A DNA stretch of 9,213 nucleotides from PNAI01 sp964575715. Lineage in GTDB: Bacteria > Pseudomonadota > Alphaproteobacteria > Rhizobiales > Xanthobacteraceae. The notes below the pieces were generated by a model. That model made no database searches and had not been told where the DNA came from. It worked only from the letters and a program-made list of their open reading frames with translations. The first letter of the stretch is position 1; every line of letters starts with the position of its first letter. Position numbers and translations under genes: made by a program. Of the stretch, positions 1 to 5,836 are shown in pieces. Location: positions 1-9,213 of the forward strand of contig CAZNSG010000232.1 in assembly GCA_964575715.1 (NCBI GenBank), read 5' to 3'.

Positions 1-1
1 T

Positions 2-379
2 GCAAGCGAACCGCTGGTGACCAATCAGATCGAGGTGCATCCGTTCCTCGACCAGAACAAGGTGCTGGCCAAATGCCGCGCGCTTGGAATTTCAGTGACA
101 GCCTATTGTCCGATCTCGCGCGGCAAGGTGCCGGGCAGCGAAGTACTCGAGCGCATCGGCAAGGCACATGGCAAGAGTCCGGCGCAGATTTCGCTGCGCT
201 ATCTGGTGCAGCAGGGGATTATTCCAATTCCGCGCTCATCCAACCCCGAGCATCTCAAGGCCAACCTCGACGTGTTCGACTGGTCGTTAACGGGCAGCGA
301 GATGGTCGAGATCGGCAAACTCGCGCGGGCGGACGGGCGCGTGGTCAATCCGCCGCACGCGCCCAAGTGGGATGCCTGA
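2..379 (+). CDS. Aldo/keto reductase, C-terminal part (5' end outside the window)
   Basis: The reading frame is open from the first complete codon at position 2 to the TGA at 377-379, giving about 125 residues that form the C-terminal half of an NAD(P)H-dependent aldo/keto reductase. The family reduces aldehydes and ketones to alcohols in the cytoplasm. Visible family motifs are NQIEVHPFLDQ, the AYCPI strand and the IPRSSNP cofactor-binding stretch. The catalytic Asp-Tyr-Lys-His residues lie upstream and cannot be inspected. About half of the residues match the next gene when aligned, so the two are tandem paralogues. An internal GTG at 17 is not a credible start because conserved sequence continues through it. 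The stop overlaps the next start (ATG 372). The substrate cannot be predicted. Confidence 0.93.
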   Translation, partial: ASEPLVTNQIEVHPFLDQNKVLAKCRALGISVTAYCPISRGKVPGSEVLERIGKAHGKSPAQISLRYLVQQGIIPIPRSSNPEHLKANLDVFDWSLTGSEMVEIGKLARADGRVVNPPHAPKWDA

Positions 380-1202
380 ACGCATGCTATTCGTCGCGGC
401 CAGCGGCGCGCGTATTCCGCTGATTGGGCTCGGTACGTGGGATCTGCGCGGACGCGTCTGCGCGCGCATGGTGGAGGAGGCGCTGCGGCTGGGCTATCGC
501 CACATCGATACGGCCGCGATGTACGAAAACGAACGCGCGGTGGGGGAGGGCTTGCGCGCTTCGGGTGTGCCGCGCGACGAGGTGTTCATCACCACCAAAG
601 TCTGGCAGAGCGATCTCGCCGCGCGCGATTTCGAGCGCTCGGCCAAGACGAGCCTCGCCAACCTGCGGCTTGCCGCCGTGGATCTGCTGCTGATCCATTG
701 GCCAAATCCGAAAATTCCGCTCGCCGAAACGATCGGTGCGCTGTGCATGATGAAGCGCGAGGGGCTCGCGCGCCATATCGGCGTGTCGAATTTCACGGTC
801 GATCTGATCATGCAGGCGAAAAAACTTTCGTCTGAGCCGCTGGTCTGCAACCAGATCGAATGCCATCCGTTTCTCGACCAGACGAAGGTGATCGCGGAGA
901 GCCGCAAACACGGCATGGCGGTGGTTGCCTATAGCCCGATCGTGCGCGGCTCGGCCATGGACGATGCGGTGCTTGCGCGCATCGGCAAAGCGCACGGTAA
1001 GAGCGCGGCACAGGTGTGCCTGCGCTGGCTCATAGCGCAGGATATCGTCGTGATCCCGCGTACCAGCAAGCCGGTACATTTGGTGGAGAATTTCTCCATT
1101 TTCGATTTTGCATTGTCGACGGCGGAAATGAAGCAGATCGCGGCGCTGGCAAATCCGCGCGGCCGGCAGGTCGATTGGTCGGGGTCGCCTCGATGGGACT
1201 GA
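372..1202 (+). CDS. Aldo/keto reductase (complete)
   Basis: This 276-residue protein has the full length of a small cytoplasmic (beta/alpha)8-barrel NAD(P)H-dependent oxidoreductase. The catalytic tetrad is visible: Asp46 and Tyr51 in HIDTAAMYENE, Lys76 in TTKVW and His109 in LLLIHWPNP. NQIECHPFLDQ lies at 160-170, and the cofactor 2'-phosphate loop IPRTSKP at 228-234 has Arg230 where many relatives have Lys. ATG 372 overlaps the stop of the preceding paralogue by 8 nt, which suggests translational coupling. ATG 384 is an alternative start that would remove only four residues. The 3' end overlaps queC by 10 nt. The second copy differs from the first mainly on the surface and at the C-terminus, which fits different substrates, but this is inference. 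Methylglyoxal or 2,5-diketo-gluconate reductase names would be over-specific. Confidence 0.95.
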   Translation: MPERMLFVAASGARIPLIGLGTWDLRGRVCARMVEEALRLGYRHIDTAAMYENERAVGEGLRASGVPRDEVFITTKVWQSDLAARDFERSAKTSLANLRLAAVDLLLIHWPNPKIPLAETIGALCMMKREGLARHIGVSNFTVDLIMQAKKLSSEPLVCNQIECHPFLDQTKVIAESRKHGMAVVAYSPIVRGSAMDDAVLARIGKAHGKSAAQVCLRWLIAQDIVVIPRTSKPVHLVENFSIFDFALSTAEMKQIAALANPRGRQVDWSGSPRWD

Positions 1203-1903
1203 GTCTGGAGACGGCGCTGGTGCTGTTCTCCGGCGGCCAGGATTCCACCACCTGTCTGGCGTGGGCCCTGGAGCGTTTCGCCAAAGTGGAAACCATTGGT
1301 TTTGATTACGGCCAGCGGCATGCGGTGGAACTCGCCTTGCGGCCGCGGCTGCGCGAGCGCCTGGCGGCCTTGCGCGGCGAATGGGCCGGCCGGCTCGGCG
1401 AGGATCACGTGATCGCGCTCGACGCGCTTGCCGCCATCTCGGAGACTGCGCTCACCCGCGACATCAAGATCGAGATCGCAGATAGCGGCCTGCCCACGAC
1501 CTTCGTGCCCGGCCGCAATCTCGTATTTCTGACTTTCGCGGGCGCTTTGGCCTACCGGCGCGGCGCCAGGCACCTGGTGGCGGGCATGTGCGAGACCGAC
1601 TATTCCGGCTATCCCGACTGCCGCGACGACACGATGAAGGCCATGCAGCTCGCGCTCACGCTCGGCATGGACCGCCGCTTTGTCGTGCACACGCCGCTGA
1701 TGTGGATCGACAAGGCCGCCACCTTTGCCTTGGCCAAGGAAATCGGCGGGCAGCCGCTGCTTGATTTGGTGATCGAGGAGACCCATAGCTGTTATCGCGG
1801 CGAGCGCTCGCACCGGCACGCCAGTGGCTACGGCTGCGGCCAATGTCCGGCCTGCCGGTTGCGCGCCGAGGGGTATGCAAAGTTCATGGACGGGAAGAAA
1901 TGA
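1193..1903 (+). CDS. queC: 7-cyano-7-deazaguanine synthase QueC
   Basis: QueC converts 7-carboxy-7-deazaguanine to preQ0 using ATP and ammonia, a late step in making queuosine precursor. The 236-residue product has the usual family length. It carries the N-type ATP-pyrophosphatase loop SGGQDSTT at 13-20, the conserved FDYGQRH at 37-43, FVPGRN at 104-109, and CETDYSGYPDCRDDT at 133-147. The zinc-binding cysteines are C200, C215, C218 and C221 (in CGQCPACRLR). ATG 1193 is chosen because family homology starts within about 8 residues of it. The frame is open upstream to GTG 1016, but that part is the shadow of the reductase. There is no strong ribosome site, so expression probably depends on coupling to the overlapping upstream gene. 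The stop overlaps the next ATG (ATGA). No queD, queE or queF is in the window. Confidence 0.97.
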   Translation: MGLSLETALVLFSGGQDSTTCLAWALERFAKVETIGFDYGQRHAVELALRPRLRERLAALRGEWAGRLGEDHVIALDALAAISETALTRDIKIEIADSGLPTTFVPGRNLVFLTFAGALAYRRGARHLVAGMCETDYSGYPDCRDDTMKAMQLALTLGMDRRFVVHTPLMWIDKAATFALAKEIGGQPLLDLVIEETHSCYRGERSHRHASGYGCGQCPACRLRAEGYAKFMDGKK

Positions 1904-2463
1904 GCGGCGACCGACGCCGGCTGATCGAAGGGGCGGTTTTTCTAGTGGCCTTTGGGCTGACTATTCCGGCCGCCAATTGGCTGATCGGCAATGCGGGCAT
2001 CTATTGCGTGCCGAACGGGCCGTGCCTCATTCCGGTCGCGCCCGGCATAATGGCGCCGTCGGGTGTGTTGATGATCGGCGTTGCCCTGGTGCTGCGCGAT
2101 CTGGTGCAACGCCGGCTGGGCGTTGGATATTCGGCTGGCGCCGTTCTGGCCGGCGCGCTGATTTCAACGTTGCTGGCGCCGCCCGCGCTCGTGTTTGCCT
2201 CGGGGGTTGCGTTCCTACTTTCTGAATTTGCCGATCTTGCGGTGTATACGCCGCTGGCGCGACGGCGGCTGGTTTCCGCCGTTGTGGCGTCGAGCCTGGT
2301 GGGGCTGGTGGTCGATTCAATCGTGTTCCTGTGGCTGGCGTTCGGTTCGTTTGCCTTCCTGCCGGGCCAGGTCATCGGCAAAGCCTGGATGGTGCTGCTC
2401 TCCATTCCGTTTGTACTCTACTTGCGCCGGCGCGACGAGCGGCTTGGGCTGTTACCGGTCTGA
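1900..2463 (+). CDS. VUT/YhhQ-family transporter, probable queuosine precursor importer
   Basis: This 187-residue integral membrane protein belongs to the COG1738/DUF165 VUT family, whose Escherichia coli member YhhQ imports preQ0 and preQ1. Family marks are APSGVL at 52-57, LRDLVQ at 65-70, SEFADLAVYTPL at 108-119, VVDSIVFLWLAFG at 137-149 and GQVIGKAWM at 156-164. About five to six hydrophobic segments can be seen (roughly 9-29, 53-66, 79-98, 99-118, 124-148 and 158-174). It is shorter than YhhQ (about 220 residues), so it may be a compact subtype. The start ATG 1900 overlaps the queC stop by 4 nt, with GGGAAG just upstream. Direct overlap with queC strongly favours a 7-deazaguanine substrate. 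Import as opposed to another vitamin-like substrate is inferred from context and family. Confidence 0.9.
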   Translation: MSGDRRRLIEGAVFLVAFGLTIPAANWLIGNAGIYCVPNGPCLIPVAPGIMAPSGVLMIGVALVLRDLVQRRLGVGYSAGAVLAGALISTLLAPPALVFASGVAFLLSEFADLAVYTPLARRRLVSAVVASSLVGLVVDSIVFLWLAFGSFAFLPGQVIGKAWMVLLSIPFVLYLRRRDERLGLLPV

Positions 2464-2485
2464 TTTTTTTATCGTGCCTATGCAC

Positions 2486-2491
2486 GGGGAG
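2486..2491 (+). promoter_or_regulatory. Ribosome binding site of the RraA-like gene
   Basis: GGGGAG lies 5 nt before ATG 2497, the only gap (33 nt) in an otherwise overlapping run. It gives this gene independent translation initiation. No promoter or terminator is evident in the gap apart from a run of seven T at 2464-2470 that has no stem before it. Confidence 0.7.
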
Positions 2492-2496
2492 TTCAA

Positions 2497-3195
2497 ATGA
2501 GCGCTGCTTTCGATGTATTGCGTCACGTCACCACCGCCACCATCACAACCGTTTTGCTCAAGAAGGGCATCCGGCGCTGCTGGATGAACGGGCCCAAGCC
2601 GCTGGTGCCGGGCGGCGCGCGTTTGGTCGGACCGGCGTTCACGCTGCGCTTTGTGCCGGCGCGCGAGGATCTCGCCACGCCCGAGAGCTGGAGCAAGCCG
2701 ATCTCCACCCGTGCCGCCATCGAAGACATGCCGGAAGGCTGCGTCGCGGTGGCCGATGCCATGGGCGTGACCAGCGCCGGAATTTTCGGCGACATTCTCA
2801 CCATGCGCATGGTCAGGCGCGGGGTGACGGCGCTGATTACCGACGGCGCCGTGCGCGACAAGGCCGGCGTGCTCAAGACCGAATTGCCGACATGGTGCGC
2901 GGGCGTTGCGGCGCCAGCCTCGGTGAACGGACTTACCTTTGTCGGCTGGCAGGAGCCGATCGGCTGCGGCGGAGTCGCCGTGTTCCCGGGCGATATCGTG
3001 GTGGCCGACGACGACGGTGCGGTGCTGATTCCGAAGGATCTGCTCGACTTCGTCGCCAGCGAAGGCGAGGAGCACGAGCGCTACGAGACCTGGGTGGTGA
3101 GCGAAGTGGAAAAAGGCGTGAAGCTGCCCGGGCTCTATCCGCCAAATGAAGAAGCCAAGGCGCGCTATGCGGCGTGGAAGGACCGGCGCGGCTGA
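2497..3195 (+). CDS. RraA / HMG-CHA aldolase-like family protein
   Basis: This 232-residue cytoplasmic protein is a member of COG0684, often annotated 'ribonuclease activity regulator RraA' or 'dimethylmenaquinone methyltransferase-like'. It shows the family core GDILTMRMVRRGVTALITDG (98-117), followed by the Arg120-Asp121 pair that positions substrate and metal in 4-hydroxy-4-methyl-2-oxoglutarate (HMG) aldolase, and VFPGDIVVADDDGAVLIP (162-179). A charged C-terminal tail from about 186 to 232 (EEHERYETWVVSEVEK...) extends beyond the minimal RraA fold of about 160 residues. With the Arg-Asp pair kept, a pyruvate-type aldolase or oxaloacetate decarboxylase role is as likely as RNase E inhibition. 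It follows the transporter by 33 nt in the same direction, so it is probably co-transcribed. A functional link to queuosine is not shown. Confidence 0.88.
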   Translation: MSAAFDVLRHVTTATITTVLLKKGIRRCWMNGPKPLVPGGARLVGPAFTLRFVPAREDLATPESWSKPISTRAAIEDMPEGCVAVADAMGVTSAGIFGDILTMRMVRRGVTALITDGAVRDKAGVLKTELPTWCAGVAAPASVNGLTFVGWQEPIGCGGVAVFPGDIVVADDDGAVLIPKDLLDFVASEGEEHERYETWVVSEVEKGVKLPGLYPPNEEAKARYAAWKDRRG

Positions 3196-3198
3196 TCA

Positions 3199-3309
3199 GC
3201 GTTAGAGTCTTATGAGTTTTGGTTGAATCAGCGACAGGCTTTAGCATATTGTTTGAGCATGATCTTTTCCGAAAACCGGTTCCCACTTTTCGGGATCATG
3301 CTCTAGCGC
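3199..3309. repeat. Composite intergenic palindromic element filling the rraA-like/ydcF-like gap
   Basis: The element is bounded by GCGTTAGAG (3199-3207) and CTCTAGCGC (3301-3309), which are inverted complements at 8 of 9 positions; the ninth would be a G-U pair in RNA. Nested inside is a strong hairpin: arms GAGCATGATC (3255-3264) and GATCATGCTC (3294-3303), a 4-nt TTTT bulge, an inner stem CCGAAAA (3269-3275) with TTTTCGG (3287-3293), and an 11-nt loop. I recognise this palindrome, and the TTAGAGTCTTATG...GTTGAATCA half before it, as a repeat type scattered between genes in Bradyrhizobium-like genomes; copy number cannot be checked here. It begins 3 nt after one stop codon and ends at the next start codon. 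No flanking target-site duplication is seen. Confidence 0.8.
3223..3250 (+). promoter_or_regulatory. Possible sigma-70-like promoter inside the repeat element
   Basis: TTGAAT (3223-3228) and CATATT (3245-3250) are spaced by 16 nt. Each matches 4 of 6 positions of the -35 and -10 consensus. Since the repeat occupies the whole gap, any promoter of the YdcF-like gene other than read-through from upstream would have to be here. The match is weak and may be chance. Confidence 0.22.
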
Positions 3310-4116
3310 ATGTTCTTCCCGCTCACAAAAATTCTCGGCTTCTTCGCGCTGCCGTCGAATTTGCTCATCACGCTTGCGCTTTTGGGCGCCGTGATGCTCA
3401 TGACGCGCTTTGCGCGTCTGGGACGGCGGCTGCTTGTCGCGAGCGTGCTGTCGATTGCCGTGGCCGGTCTGTCTCCGCTCGGAAACCTCTTAATTCTGCC
3501 GCTTGAGCAGCGCTTTCCGCCCTGGGACGCGGTGCGCGGGCCGCCCGACGGCATCGTGGTGCTGGGAGGCTCGATCAATCCGGAACTGTCGCTCGCGCGC
3601 GGCGAGGTTGCGCTCAACGAATCGGCCGAGCGCGTGACCGTGGTGGCAGAGCTGGCGCGGCGCTATCCGCAGTCGCGCATCGTCTTTTCGGGAGGCAACA
3701 GCGGAGTGATCATCCACGACGGAAACGAAGCGGAATTCGCGCTCAAACTGTTTCGGACATTCGGCATCGATCCTGCACGCGTCACGGTCGAGGATCGCTC
3801 GCGCAATACGGCCGAGAATGCGATGTATTCCAAACAGCTCGTCGCCCCCAAGCCCGGCGAGCGTTGGCTGCTTGTCACGTCCGCTTATCATATGCCGCGT
3901 TCGATTGCGGTGTTCCGGCAAGTTGGGTTTGATGTCGAAGCCTATCCGGTCGATTACCGCACCCGCGGATGGATCGATGCGATCGTCCCAATCCCCTTCG
4001 AATCGAGCGGTGACGGTCTTCGGCGCACCGACACGGCAATGCGCGAATGGGTTGGGCTCTTGGCCTATTGGGTCACCGGACGCAGCTCGGCCTTGTTCCC
4101 CGGCCCGCGTGAATAA
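3310..4116 (+). CDS. YdcF/ElyC-family DUF218 membrane protein
   Basis: This 268-residue protein has two N-terminal hydrophobic segments (about 12-31 and 40-62) followed by a soluble DUF218 domain. Its conserved features are VVLGGS at 83-88, FSGGNSG at 126-132, Glu161, SRNTAENAM at 164-172 and TSAYHMPRS at 190-198. The family includes YdcF, SanA and ElyC. E. coli ElyC and SanA affect envelope integrity and peptidoglycan or undecaprenyl-lipid metabolism, but the biochemical activity is not settled. ATG 3310 is chosen because MFFPLTKILGFFALPSNLL is the usual family N-terminus. There is no Shine-Dalgarno sequence, and the start codon sits 6 nt after a stable hairpin. It is convergent with the DUF599 gene, with only 12 nt between stop codons. 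An envelope role is inferred from the family. Confidence 0.93.
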   Translation: MFFPLTKILGFFALPSNLLITLALLGAVMLMTRFARLGRRLLVASVLSIAVAGLSPLGNLLILPLEQRFPPWDAVRGPPDGIVVLGGSINPELSLARGEVALNESAERVTVVAELARRYPQSRIVFSGGNSGVIIHDGNEAEFALKLFRTFGIDPARVTVEDRSRNTAENAMYSKQLVAPKPGERWLLVTSAYHMPRSIAVFRQVGFDVEAYPVDYRTRGWIDAIVPIPFESSGDGLRRTDTAMREWVGLLAYWVTGRSSALFPGPRE

Positions 4117-4128
4117 TCGGTCGCGGAA

Positions 4129-4812
4129 TTATTCCCCGACCACCGCGCGGCGGGAATCCGAGGCAAACTGGCGGCGCCACATCACCACCACTACCGCCGC
4201 GGTTGCCGCAATCAGCAGCCACGGATTGATGAACCAGCCGAGGTAACCAAGCGCGAAGAAAAACGCGCGCTGACCGCGGTTGAAGTGGGTGCCTGCGATC
4301 TCGCTCAGGCGCGCCACGCGGGCAATGTGGGCTTTTGCATCGGCGCTGTCCTTTTGATCGAGCGGCGCCGTCGCGCCGATCATGATCGCCACATAGTTGA
4401 ACAGCCGGTACGACCAGGCAAACTTGAAAAATGCGTAGACGAAGATGATGGCAAGCCCCATGGTCTTGGCCTGCCATTGCATCGCGGTGGTGCGCACGCC
4501 GAACGGCAGCGCGCCGATGACTTCGAGCACCTGGTCGGTTGAATGCAGCAGCGTCAACGAGCCGCCGACGGCGATCAGCGACGTTGAAGCGAAAAAAGCG
4601 TTGCCATTCTGCAAAGCGGCGACGATCTGCGTGTCGACCATGCGCATTTCGCGCGCGAGCATCTGCTCCATCCAGAGGTAGCGATAGCGATTCATCTGGG
4701 CATTGAGAGCGCGTTTGCCGTAAGCGCTGCCTTCGAGCGCGACCGCATAGACGATCCAGGCGCCGGTGAAGCAGGCGAGCGCCACTAGGTCGAGGGTCGA
4801 AAACAACAGCAT
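4129..4812 (-). CDS. DUF599 family integral membrane protein
   Basis: The 227-residue product belongs to PF04654 (DUF599), a membrane family without a known function. Hydrophobic helices are visible at about 6-25, 73-90, 118-136, 139-149 and 184-211. Other landmarks are MNRYRYLWMEQMLARE (40-55), the histidine and asparagine in GTHFNRGQRAFFF (174-186), and GWFINPW (192-198). I prefer ATG at 4812 because MLLFSTLDLVALACF starts the first helix and GGAA lies upstream at a workable distance. An ATG at 4845 would add 11 residues without a ribosome site. The gene is convergent with the DUF218 gene and divergent from the GST gene across a gap of about 130 nt. No role can be inferred from context. Confidence 0.88.
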   Translation of the reverse strand: MLLFSTLDLVALACFTGAWIVYAVALEGSAYGKRALNAQMNRYRYLWMEQMLAREMRMVDTQIVAALQNGNAFFASTSLIAVGGSLTLLHSTDQVLEVIGALPFGVRTTAMQWQAKTMGLAIIFVYAFFKFAWSYRLFNYVAIMIGATAPLDQKDSADAKAHIARVARLSEIAGTHFNRGQRAFFFALGYLGWFINPWLLIAATAAVVVVMWRRQFASDSRRAVVGE

Positions 4813-4918
4813 CGGGTGATTCCGTATTTGCCGGCATGCTGCCATTGTTACGGTGCGGGAGGCAATGTGTGACCCTTGACCGCGCCATCGGCTCTGCCAC
4901 TCTCACGCCAGGGGTAAA

Positions 4919-4924
4919 TACAAT
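4919..4924 (+). promoter_or_regulatory. Possible -10 box upstream of the GST gene
   Basis: TACAAT differs from the TATAAT consensus at one position and lies in the 132-nt divergent gap between the DUF599 and GST genes. No convincing -35 box is found 16-18 nt upstream. If used, it would leave a leader of about 14 nt before the TTG start. I could not identify a counterpart promoter for the divergent DUF599 gene. Confidence 0.25.
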
Positions 4925-4934
4925 CAAACACAAT

Positions 4935-4941
4935 AGGTGAG
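4935..4941 (+). promoter_or_regulatory. Ribosome binding site deciding the TTG start of the GST gene
   Basis: AGGTGAG sits 3 nt before TTG 4945. No ATG or GTG lies between this site and the conserved LVIGNKNYSSWS sequence, so TTG 4945 is the start best supported by both the ribosome site and family homology. Confidence 0.7.
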
Positions 4942-4944
4942 AAC

Positions 4945-5619
4945 TTGGCGTTTACGCTTGTGATCGGAAACAAGAACTACTCGTCGTGGTCGTTGCGTCC
5001 CTGGATCGCCATGAAGGTCGCCGGCATTGCATTCGATGAGGAAGTCATTTCGCTCGATGCGCCGGAGTTCAAGCCGCGCCTCGCCAAGCTGTCGGGCACC
5101 GGCAAGGTGCCGGTGCTGCTCGACGGCGATGTGCGGATCTGGGAGTCGCTTGCGATCCTGGAATATGTCGCGGAGAAATTTCCCTCCGCTGCTCTTTGGC
5201 CGGCAGACTCGCATGCGCGCGCGCACGCGCGCACCATCGCGGCGGAAATGCACGCGGGCTTCGTGCCGCTGCGCAAGCTGTGCCCGATGAACATGTGGCG
5301 GCCGGTGAAGAAGCTCGCATTGACCGCCGAGGTGGCGGTCAATGTGGCGCGCATCGACGCCATGTGGGCCGATTGCCGCGCGCGCTTCGGCCGCAATGGA
5401 CCGTTTCTGTTCGGTGCGTTTGGAGCGGCGGACGCCATGTACGCGCCGGTGGTGTCGCGCTTCCACACCTACGCGGTCGACGCCGGCGCGCAATCGCGGG
5501 CCTATATGGCGGCGGTCATGGCGCTGCCGGCGTGGGCGGAATGGCAATCGGCCGCTCGCAAGGAGCCCTGGGTGCTGCCCGAGGACGAGCCCGACTGGCC
5601 GAATGTACTGCGGGTATAG
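4945..5619 (+). CDS. Glutathione S-transferase family protein
   Basis: This 224-residue cytosolic protein has the two-domain GST layout. The thioredoxin-like N-terminal domain covers about 1-82, with NYSSWSLRPW at 11-20 (candidate glutathione-activating Tyr12/Ser13/Ser14), GTGKVPVLLDG at 51-61 with the cis-proline Pro56, and the glutathione-binding Glu67-Ser68. The helical C-terminal domain covers about 88-215, with FLFGAFGAADAMYAPVV at 154-170 containing the usual folding Asp163. Family members conjugate glutathione to electrophiles or isomerise substrates. The substrate here is unknown, and the NYSSWS signature is common in proteobacterial YfcF/zeta-like members. Translation starts at TTG behind AGGTGAG. 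It is a single gene, divergent from DUF599 and separated from the next gene by 217 nt. Confidence 0.94.
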   Translation: MAFTLVIGNKNYSSWSLRPWIAMKVAGIAFDEEVISLDAPEFKPRLAKLSGTGKVPVLLDGDVRIWESLAILEYVAEKFPSAALWPADSHARAHARTIAAEMHAGFVPLRKLCPMNMWRPVKKLALTAEVAVNVARIDAMWADCRARFGRNGPFLFGAFGAADAMYAPVVSRFHTYAVDAGAQSRAYMAAVMALPAWAEWQSAARKEPWVLPEDEPDWPNVLRV

Positions 5620-5721
5620 CTCGAAAGAACCCGCTGTCCCATTCTGCTACGTCATGGCGCTGACTTGGGGGTTTGGAGGGGGTTGCAAATACCGGGCAAT
5701 CTCCTATTCCTTGAGCGCGGA

Positions 5722-5808
5722 TTTGATCGCAAATACGGGAACACTGCCTCTGTCCGAGCCGACGGCCTTTCGCGCGGCTCGCGGATGGGCAAGATACCTG
5801 CGATCAAA
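5722..5808. repeat. 10-bp perfect inverted repeat in the leader of the NEW3 gene
   Basis: TTTGATCGCA (5722-5731) and its exact complement TGCGATCAAA (5799-5808) are 67 nt apart in the 217-nt gap before the NEW3 gene. The similarity continues imperfectly as TTTGATCGCArrTAy on both arms. The first arm also lies in a short palindrome, ATTTGATCGCAAAT (5721-5734), and GCAAATAC occurs twice (5685-5692 and 5729-5736). This could be a pair of regulator sites or a large stem-loop. No known operator is recognised. Confidence 0.5.
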
Positions 5809-5823
5809 ATTCGCTTTGCGGCC

Positions 5824-5829
5824 GGGAGA
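5824..5829 (+). promoter_or_regulatory. Ribosome binding site of the NEW3-domain gene
   Basis: GGGAGA lies 7 nt before ATG 5837 and immediately precedes a clear signal peptide. It fixes this start against the much longer open frame that extends upstream through the GST gene. Confidence 0.75.
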
Positions 5830-5836
5830 AATCGCC

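Noticed and set aside
1016..1192. Upstream extension of queC to an alternative start at 1016
   Set aside because: QueC homology begins at about 1193, and the extension lies entirely within the conserved AKR C-terminus in another frame.
929..1843. Minus-strand open frame of 304 codons opposite queC
   Set aside because: It overlaps strong homology to AKR and QueC on the plus strand and its own translation resembles no family.
2464..2470. Seven-T run after the VUT stop codon considered as a terminator
   Set aside because: No GC-rich stem precedes it, so the run of genes probably continues into the RraA-like gene.
4111..4134. Inverted repeat GAATAAT / ATTATTC spanning both convergent stop codons, considered as a bidirectional terminator
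   Set aside because: The stem is only 7 AT-rich base pairs with a 10-nt loop and no T-run, so it is too weak to call.
4073..4933. Second minus-strand frame of 286 codons over the DUF599 gene
   Set aside because: Its Arg-rich low-complexity translation competes with the DUF599 frame, which has real membrane helices and family motifs.
5342..5836. Upstream extension of the NEW3-gene frame into the GST gene
   Set aside because: The frame is open by chance. The signal peptide and GGGAGA site place the start at 5837, and the extension is a shadow of the GST gene.
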